Shown here in pieces: positions 57,414 through 64,000 of a DNA stretch of 64,000 bases (position 1 is the stretch's first letter; each line of letters begins with the position of its first letter). The notes beneath the pieces were generated by a model. The model worked only from the letters and a program-made list of their open reading frames with translations. It searched no databases and was not told the origin of the DNA. This DNA is from JAOPZW01 sp034664395. Lineage in GTDB: Bacteria; Actinomycetota; Thermoleophilia; Solirubrobacterales; Solirubrobacteraceae. Position numbers and translations under genes: made by a program. The stretch lies in assembly GCA_034664395.1 (NCBI GenBank), contig JAXDHQ010000015.1, positions 1 to 64,000 of the forward strand, given 5' to 3'.

Positions 57414-58783
57414 TGGCGTCCACGCTCAAGGTCATCGAGCCGGCGACCGAGGGGGTCCTCGCCGAGATCCCGCGAGCGACGGCCGACGACGTCGACGCGG
57501 CGGTGGCCCGCGCCCGCGCCGCCTTTCCGGCGTGGCGCGCGGTGGCGCCCGCCGACCGCGCCCGGCTCCTGCACCGCCTGGCGAACGTGCTCGAGGAGCA
57601 CCTCGAGGAGCTGGCGGTGCTCGAGGCCCGCAACGCGGGCAAGCCGATCGGCGACGCCCGCGGCGAGATGGGCATGGTCGTCGACACCTTCCGCTACTAC
57701 GCGGGGGCGCCCGAGCGCCTGCTCGGCGACACGATCCCCGTCGCCGGCGGCCTGGGCTTCACCGTGCGCGAGGCGCTGGGCGTCGTCGGGCTCATCACGC
57801 CGTGGAACTTCCCGCTGGCGATCGCGTCGTGGAAGCTCGCGCCCGCGCTCGCCGCCGGCAACGCGGTCGTCCTCAAGCCGGCCGAGCTGACGCCGCTGAC
57901 CGCGCTGCGCTTCGCCGAGCTCGTGCTCGAGGCGGGGCTGCCGGAGGGGGTCGTCGAGGTCGTGGCGGGGCCGGGCTCGGAGTGCGGCCGGCGGCTGGTC
58001 GAGCACCCCGACGTGGCCAAGATCGCCTTCACCGGATCGACCGCGGTCGGCCGCTCGATCGCCGCGGGCGCCGCGGCGACGATCAAGCGCGTGACGCTCG
58101 AGCTCGGCGGCAAGAGCGCGAACATCGTCTTCGCCGACGCCGACCTCGAGCAGGCGGCGGCGACGGCGCCGATGGCCGTGTTCGGCAACGCCGGGCAGGA
58201 CTGCTGCGCGCGCTCGCGCATCCTCGTCGAGCGCAGCGCGCTGGACCGCTTCATGGAGGCGCTGGAGGAGTCGGTCGCCGCCGTGCGGGTGGGCGATCCG
58301 CTCGACGAGGCCACCCAGATGGGGCCGCTCATCAGCGCCGCCCAGCGCGAGCAGGTCGCCTCGTACACCGACGGCGACGCGCCGATCGCCATCCGCGGGC
58401 AGGCGCCCGACGGGCCGGGGTTCTGGTTCGCTCCCACCGTGCTCTGCCCGGTCTCCAACGACGACCGCGCCGCCCGCGAGGAGATCTTCGGCCCGGTGGC
58501 CGCCGTGATCCCGTTCCGCGACGAGGCCGAGGCGGTCGCGCTCGCGAACGACACGATCTACGGCCTGTCGGGATCGATCTGGACGCGCAACGGCGCCAAG
58601 GCCCTGCGGGTCGCGCGCGCCGTGGAGAGCGGCGTCCTGTCGGTGAACTCCAACACCTCGGTGCGCGTCTCGACGCCGTTCGGGGGCTTCAAGCAGTCCG
58701 GCTACGGCCGCGAGCTTGGTCCGCACGCCCTCGACGCCTACACCGAGGTCAAGACCGTCTACTACGCGACGGAGTCGACGTAG
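57413..58783 (+). CDS. NAD-dependent aldehyde dehydrogenase (aminoaldehyde/semialdehyde type)
   Basis: A 456-residue aldehyde dehydrogenase. VGLITPWNFPLAIASWKLAP, KRVTLELGGKSANIVFADAD (catalytic Glu) and FGNAGQDCCARSRILVERSA (catalytic Cys) are complete; it ends in FGGFKQSGYGRELGPHALDA. The preceding ligase and permease suggest gamma-glutamyl-aminobutyraldehyde, aminobutyraldehyde or succinic semialdehyde as substrate. A succinic semialdehyde role would also complete the hydroxybutyrate pathway at 50 kb. GTG start shares a base with the permease stop. Confidence 0.92.
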   Translation: MASTLKVIEPATEGVLAEIPRATADDVDAAVARARAAFPAWRAVAPADRARLLHRLANVLEEHLEELAVLEARNAGKPIGDARGEMGMVVDTFRYYAGAPERLLGDTIPVAGGLGFTVREALGVVGLITPWNFPLAIASWKLAPALAAGNAVVLKPAELTPLTALRFAELVLEAGLPEGVVEVVAGPGSECGRRLVEHPDVAKIAFTGSTAVGRSIAAGAAATIKRVTLELGGKSANIVFADADLEQAAATAPMAVFGNAGQDCCARSRILVERSALDRFMEALEESVAAVRVGDPLDEATQMGPLISAAQREQVASYTDGDAPIAIRGQAPDGPGFWFAPTVLCPVSNDDRAAREEIFGPVAAVIPFRDEAEAVALANDTIYGLSGSIWTRNGAKALRVARAVESGVLSVNSNTSVRVSTPFGGFKQSGYGRELGPHALDAYTEVKTVYYATEST

Positions 58784-59527
58784 ATGCGCCTGGAGGGCAA
58801 GGTCTGCGTCATCACCGGCGCCCGCGGCGGCATCGGCAGCGCCTCGGCGGAGGCGTTCGCGCGCGAGGGCGCGACCGTGGTCGGCGTCGACCTCGAGGCG
58901 GGCTCGCCGGGCGACCTGGCGCTGACCTGCGACGTCACCGACGAGGACGCGGTCCGGGACCTGTACGCGCGCGTGCGCGAGGAGTACGGGCACATCGACG
59001 TGCTGTTCAACAACGCCGGCATCTCGCCGCCCGACGACGCCTCGGTGCTCGACACGACCTACGAAGCGTGGCGTCGCGTGCAGGACGTCAACCTGGCCTC
59101 GGTCTTCTTCTGCTGCAAGCACGGCATCCCCCACCTGCTCGACAACGAGCGCGGCGGCTCGGTCATCAACACCGCCTCGTTCGTCGCCGTCATGGGCGCG
59201 GCGACGTCGCAGGTGTCCTACACGGCCTCCAAGGGCGGCGTGCTGGCCATGTCGCGCGAGCTCGGCGTGCAGTTCGCCCGCAGCGGCGTGCGCGTCAACG
59301 CCCTGTGCCCCGGCCCGGTCGACACGCCGCTGCTGCGCGAGCTCTTCGCCAAGGACCCCGAGCAGGCCGCGCGGCGCCTGGTGCACGTCCCGATGGGCCG
59401 CTTCGCGCGCGCCGAGGAGATCGCCTCGGCGGCACTGTTCCTGGCCAGCGACGAGTCGTCCTTCGTCACCGCCGCGAGCTTCCTCGTCGACGGTGGGCTC
59501 AGCGGCGCGTACGTGACGCCGGAGTAG
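58784..59527 (+). CDS. Short-chain dehydrogenase/reductase
   Basis: A 247-residue classical SDR. The cofactor loop is CVITGARGGIGSASAEAFAR, followed by VGVDLEAG with the Asp that favours NAD; catalytic residues are seen in SQVSYTASKGGVLAMSRELG (Tyr and Lys) after VINTASFVAVM (Ser). The usual NNAG reads LFNNAGISPP. Its ATG follows the aldehyde dehydrogenase stop with no gap, so it is the last gene of that operon. Substrate unknown. Confidence 0.93.
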   Translation: MRLEGKVCVITGARGGIGSASAEAFAREGATVVGVDLEAGSPGDLALTCDVTDEDAVRDLYARVREEYGHIDVLFNNAGISPPDDASVLDTTYEAWRRVQDVNLASVFFCCKHGIPHLLDNERGGSVINTASFVAVMGAATSQVSYTASKGGVLAMSRELGVQFARSGVRVNALCPGPVDTPLLRELFAKDPEQAARRLVHVPMGRFARAEEIASAALFLASDESSFVTAASFLVDGGLSGAYVTPE

Positions 59528-59533
59528 TCCGGC

Positions 59534-60763
59534 TCAGCGGACGACGCGGGCCTCGTAGCCCGCGTCGCCGATCTGGCGCAGCACGTCCTCGGCGTGGTCG
59601 CGCCCGCGAGTCTCGAGGACGAGCTGCACCGCGGTCTCGCGGACGTGGAGGTCGAGGCCCTCGCGAAGGTGCTCGACGTCGACGAGGTTCGCGCCCGCCT
59701 CGCCCACGAGCGAGAGCAGGCGGGCCAGCGAGCCGGGGCGGTCGGGCACGCGCGTGAACACCACCAGGCGCCGGCCGGCCTCGCTCTCGTGGCGGCGCGC
59801 GATCGAGGCCAGGAGCCCGGCGTCGACGTTGCCGCCGCTGAGGATGACGGCCGTCGTCCCGCTCGGCGCCGTCGTGGCCTGGCCGCCGAGCAGGGCCGCG
59901 ACGCCCACGGCGCCCGCGCCCTCGACGACGAGCTTGGCCTTCTCCATCAGCAGGACCATGGCCTCGGCCACGTCGTCCTCGGGCACGACGACGACGTCGT
60001 CGAGCCAGTGGCGCACGAGCGCGAGCGTCAGCTCGCCGGGGCGCTTGACCGCGATGCCGTCGGCGATCGTGAGCCGGGCCGTCGCCTCGACCGGCACGCC
60101 GCGGCGCAGCGACTCCGGGAAGGCGGCGACGCTGTCGACCTGGACGCCGATGACCTCGACGCCGGGGCGCGCCGACTTCACCGCGATCGCGACGCCGCTC
60201 GCCAGCCCGCCGCCACCGACCGGGACGATGACCCGGGCCAGGTCGTCGACGTCCTCGAGCAGCTCGAGGCCCAGCGTGCCCTGGCCCGCGACGACGTCGG
60301 GGTCGTCGAAGGGGTGCACGAACGCCATGCCGGCCTCGTCGGCGCGCGCCCGCGCCGCCGCGACGCACTCGTCGACCGACGCGCCGCCGACGCGGACGGT
60401 CGCGCCCAGCGCGCTGCAGCCCTCGAGCTTGGACAGCGACGCCTCGCTGGGCATGAAGACCTCGCACGGCACGCCGCGCACCTGCGCCGCCTGCGCCAGC
60501 GCCCACGCGTGGTTGCCGGCGCTGCCGGCGACGACCCCGCGGGTGCACCCGTCTCCCAGCGCCGCCAGCTTGTTCAGCGCGCCGCGGAGCTTGAACGAGC
60601 CGGTGCGCTGCAGGTTCTCGGCCTTGAGCACCACCTTGCCCCCACAGCGCTCGCTGAGGGTGATCGACGGCAGCACCGGCGTGTGCTTGGCCACGTCGGC
60701 GATGGCCGCGCGGGCGGCCGTCACGTCGGCGGCGGTGACCGCGCTGTGGACCGTGTCGGACAT
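59534..60763 (-). CDS. ilvA: Threonine/serine ammonia-lyase with ACT domain
   Basis: A 409-residue PLP enzyme making 2-oxobutyrate (or pyruvate) from threonine (or serine). ENLQRTGSFKLRGALNKLAA has the Schiff-base Lys; VVAGSAGNHAWALAQAAQVR is the substrate loop (Trp where most have Gln), VPVGGGGLASGVAIAVKS the phosphate-binding glycine loop. The C-terminal ~80 residues (VVFTRVPDRPGSLARLLSLV) form a single ACT domain, suggesting the short allosteric type. It lies 12 nt after ridA on the same strand. Confidence 0.93.
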   Translation of the reverse strand: MSDTVHSAVTAADVTAARAAIADVAKHTPVLPSITLSERCGGKVVLKAENLQRTGSFKLRGALNKLAALGDGCTRGVVAGSAGNHAWALAQAAQVRGVPCEVFMPSEASLSKLEGCSALGATVRVGGASVDECVAAARARADEAGMAFVHPFDDPDVVAGQGTLGLELLEDVDDLARVIVPVGGGGLASGVAIAVKSARPGVEVIGVQVDSVAAFPESLRRGVPVEATARLTIADGIAVKRPGELTLALVRHWLDDVVVVPEDDVAEAMVLLMEKAKLVVEGAGAVGVAALLGGQATTAPSGTTAVILSGGNVDAGLLASIARRHESEAGRRLVVFTRVPDRPGSLARLLSLVGEAGANLVDVEHLREGLDLHVRETAVQLVLETRGRDHAEDVLRQIGDAGYEARVVR

Positions 60764-60775
60764 GGCGGCGGGCGC

Positions 60776-61168
60776 TCAGCCGGCGAGCGCCACGACGGCA
60801 TCGATCTCCACCTGGGCGCCGAGCGGCAGCGCCGCCACCCCGATCGTGCTGCGCGCCGGGGGCTCGTCGCCGAAGAAGGCGCCGTAGGCCTCGTTGACCT
60901 GCGCGAAGGTGCTGATGTCGGTGACGTAGATGCCCATGCGCACCGCGTCGTCGAGCGTGGCGCCGGCCTCGGCGCACACGAGCTTCAGGTTCTCCAGGCA
61001 GCGGCGCGTCTGGTCGCCGATCGACCCATCGACGAGCGTGCCGGTGGCCGGGTCCAGCGGGACCTGACCCGAGCAGAAGAGCAGTCCGCCCGCCCGCACC
61101 GCGTGGCTGTACGGACCGGCGGCGTCGGGCGCGCCGGGCGCGGTGACGACGTGGCGGTGGTGGGTCAT
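60776..61168 (-). CDS. ridA: RidA enamine/imine deaminase
   Basis: A 130-residue Rid-family protein that hydrolyses the reactive 2-aminoacrylate or iminobutyrate released by threonine dehydratase. GPYSHAVRAGGLLFCSGQVP, GSIGDQTRRCLENLKLVCAE, and RSTIGVAALPLGAQVEIDAV (with the carboxylate-binding Arg) are present. It is the first gene of a ridA-ilvA operon, and ATG 61168 lies 7 nt after a TACTGT box on the minus strand, so the protective enzyme would be made from the same leaderless message as the source of its substrate. Confidence 0.94.
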   Translation of the reverse strand: MTHHRHVVTAPGAPDAAGPYSHAVRAGGLLFCSGQVPLDPATGTLVDGSIGDQTRRCLENLKLVCAEAGATLDDAVRMGIYVTDISTFAQVNEAYGAFFGDEPPARSTIGVAALPLGAQVEIDAVVALAG

Positions 61169-61175
61169 CGCGCGG

Positions 61176-61181
61176 ACAGTA
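61176..61181 (-). promoter_or_regulatory. -10 box for ridA-ilvA, leaderless
   Basis: TACTGT on the minus strand ends 7 nt before ATG 61168; no ribosome-binding site lies between. Confidence 0.5.
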
Positions 61182-61238
61182 GAGGATCGGCTCGTGGCGC
61201 CCCGCCCTCCACGGGGTCCGCTACCGTCCGCGCAGCCC

Positions 61239-63154
61239 ATGCGCGTCCGGTTCACTCTCGCCGCTCTGGCGGCGGCCCTCGGAACCCTCGTCCTCGCGTC
61301 CTCGGCGGGCGCGCAGATCGCCTACGCCGCGTGCCAGCCGCTGGGCTTCCAGTGCGGTCAGCTCCCCGTGCCGATCGACCGCACCGGCGCGGTGCCCGGC
61401 ACGCTCACGCTGAACGTCAAGCGCGTCGTCGCGGCGTCGAACCCGACGGCGACCGCGATCGTCGCGCTGGCCGGCGGCCCGGGTCAGCCCGCCCTGCCCG
61501 CGGTGACCGACTTCGCCGCCATCCTCGGCCCGGCGCTGGCCACGCGCGACCTCGTCGTCTTCGACCAGCGCGGCACCGGCACGTCCAATCGCCTGGACTG
61601 CGCGGCGCTCCACGATCCGACCGCGTCGATCCAGGACACGGCGAAGTCGTGCGCCGAGCAGCTCGGGCCCATCCGCGGCCTCTACCGGACGGCCGACTCG
61701 GTCGACGACATCGAGGCCATCCGCGTCGAGTCCGGCTACCAGAAGCTGGTCCTGTTCGGCGTGTCCTACGGCACCAAGGTCGCCGAGGACTACGCCGCCA
61801 AGTACCCGGCCAACGTCGAGTCGCTCGTGCTCGACTCCGTGGTGCCGCCCGAGGGCTCGGACGTCCTCAACGTCTCGACGTTCCATGCGATGGGCCGCGC
61901 GCTGGCCGAGCTGTGCGCCAACGGCGCATGCAACGGCATCACCAACAACCCGCTGCGCGACCTGGCGACGCTCGCGGCCAAGACGGCCAAGAGCCCGCTG
62001 ATCGGCCCGGTCACCACGCCCGCCGGGCGCAAGCTGCGGGTCCGCGTCGACGCGCGCGGGCTCTACGGCGTCCTCCTGGCGGGCGACCTCAACCCCACCC
62101 TGCGCGCCGAGCTGCCCGGCGCGATGCGCAGCGCGATCAAGAAGGACGTCCGCCCGCTGCTGCGCCTCTACGTGCGCGCCGCCGGACTGACCGGCATCCC
62201 CGGCACGCGGCTGCAGAGCGCCCTCGACGCGACCGACTCCGATGCGCTGTTCCTGGCCACGCGCTGCGAGGAGTCGGTGTTCCCATGGGACCGCGCCGCC
62301 GACCCGACCACCCGCGCCGCTCAGGCGGTCGCGGCGGCGAAGGCGCACCCGGCCGGCGACTTCTTCCCGTTCGACTACCAGGTGGCGCTCAACAGCGAGG
62401 CGATCCCGGTGTGCCTGAGCTGGCCCGACGCGAGCCCGCCGCCCGTCCCGCCGACGCCGCTGCCGACGGTCCCCACGCTCGTCATCTCCGGGGACGCCGA
62501 CCTGCGCACGCCACTCGAGGACGGCCAGGTCGTGGCGTCGCGCATCGCCGGCGCCCAGATCCTCGGCGTGCCCTACACCGGCCACTCGGTGCTCGGGAGC
62601 GACCTCAGCGGCTGCGCCCAGGCAGCGGTGACCGCGTTCTTCGCCGCCCAGCCGGTGGCCCCGTGCGCCAACGTCAGGCAGATCTTCACCCCCACGCCGG
62701 TGGCGCCGACGCGTCTGAGCCGGGTGCCCGGGCGCACCACCGCGCTCAAGACGGTCGCCGCGGTCGCCGCCACGATCACCGACGTCCGCCGGCAGTTCCT
62801 CGGCGACGCGATCGCCGCCGGACGCTCGACGCCCGTCGGCGCCCGGGTGGTCGGCCTGCGCTCCGGCCGCGCGACGGCGGTGCCGGGCGCCTTCAGCCTG
62901 CGCGACGTCGAGTACGTCCCCGGCGTGACCGTCAGCGGGCGCGTGGGACGCAGCGGCGTCTTCGGCACGCTCACGGTCCGCGGCCCGGCCGCGCCGGGCG
63001 GGCGGCTGACGTTCCGGGCCGACGGGATCGTGACCGGCAGCCTCGGCGGTCGCAGGGTGAGGACGCGCACGGCAGGCGCGGCGCAGGCGATGAGCGCGAC
63101 GACCGGCTGGCCCGCGGCGCTCCCGCCCCACCCGGGACTCGTAGGCTTGGGCTG

Positions 63155-63155
<1 letters not shown>
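61239..63155 (+). CDS. Secreted alpha/beta hydrolase, tripeptidyl-aminopeptidase-like
   Basis: A 638-residue exported hydrolase. The signal peptide MRVRFTLAALAAALGTLVLA is followed by SSAGAQ. The fold begins with VPGTLTLNVKRVVA, IVALAGGPGQPALPAVTDFA (oxyanion HGGPG-like region), LVVFDQRGTGTSNRLDCAAL and the nucleophile elbow LVLFGVSYGTKVAEDYAAKY; LVISGDADLRTPLEDG gives the Asp and VPYTGHSVLG the His. The TAP-like C-terminal domain is present, followed by a ~120-residue beta-rich tail (VSGRVGRSGVFGTLTVRGPA). It probably trims peptides or esters outside the cell. ATG 61239 leads directly into the signal peptide. Confidence 0.88.
63142..63147 (+). promoter_or_regulatory. -10 box for the YyaL-like gene, leaderless
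   Basis: TAGGCT lies 7 nt before ATG 63155, inside the end of the preceding gene, and matches the moaA promoter in sequence and spacing. Confidence 0.5.

Positions 63156-64000
<845 letters not shown>

Overview
The window is very GC-rich, densely packed bacterial DNA (GTG and TTG starts common, ATGA/GTGA/TAGTG gene overlaps, CTAG overlaps between convergent stops). Gene content and base composition suggest a free-living aerobic actinobacterium; I infer the Thermoleophilia/Solirubrobacterales line from protein flavour, with no marker gene to prove it. No rRNA, tRNA, CRISPR array, insertion sequence or prophage was seen.

Layout. 1-3.6 kb: end of a B12-dependent mutase, its chaperone meaB, a tiny membrane protein, moaA and mobA. 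3.6-8.4 kb: a giant NAD-glutamate dehydrogenase. 8.9-12.4 kb: SRPBCC/ArsR pair, PRC-barrel protein, GTP-PEP carboxykinase, MaoC hydratase. 12.5-18 kb: CitE-type lyase, P450, an ADP-forming acyl-CoA ligase pair, a ferredoxin and an Fpg-like glycosylase. 18-20.3 kb: a membrane GGDEF/HD-GYP protein. 20.3-25.6 kb: agmatine-to-putrescine genes (aguA, aguB) around an uncharacterised amidohydrolase/MIP18/SUMF1 trio. 25.7-37.3 kb: a nucleoside salvage and uptake island (upp; a CYTH-cytidine deaminase fusion; punA; deoA; add; a BMP-type ABC importer; an unknown protein resembling nucleoside phosphorylases). 37.3-43.3 kb: a AAA/STAND-like ATPase, a split ALDH16-like dehydrogenase with deoC, and an acyl-CoA dehydrogenase. 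43.4-48.5 kb: acyl-CoA ligase, degenerate lysyl-oxidase-like lipoprotein, class III aminotransferase, GntR regulator. 48.8-53.1 kb: a gamma-butyrolactone/gamma-hydroxybutyrate module. 53-59.5 kb: an MFS transporter and a glutamine-synthetase-like/permease/aldehyde dehydrogenase/SDR cluster resembling polyamine or amino-alcohol catabolism. 59.5-64 kb: ilvA-ridA, a secreted peptidase-like hydrolase and a partial YyaL-like protein.

How it fits together. Much of the window feeds carbon and nitrogen from nucleosides, polyamines, gamma-hydroxybutyrate and branched dicarboxylates into 2-oxoglutarate, succinate and succinyl-CoA; glutamate dehydrogenase and PEP carboxykinase connect these to central metabolism. 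The most coherent new proposal is the lactonase / hydroxyacid-oxoacid transhydrogenase / D-2-hydroxyglutarate dehydrogenase module, in which 2-oxoglutarate would be used and regenerated within one divergent locus.

Three non-coding patterns stand out. (1) A family of dispersed intergenic repeats (8.5-8.9, 25.6-25.7, 41.7-42.0 and 48.5-48.7 kb) shares a core, flanking inverted arms and a central hairpin whose sequence varies. (2) TANNNT -10 boxes lie 6-9 nt before many start codons on both strands, implying widespread leaderless transcription. (3) Shared palindromic operators suggest small regulons, especially TTGACT-N4-RGTCAA in front of both the CitE/MaoC pair and the acyl-CoA ligase operon.
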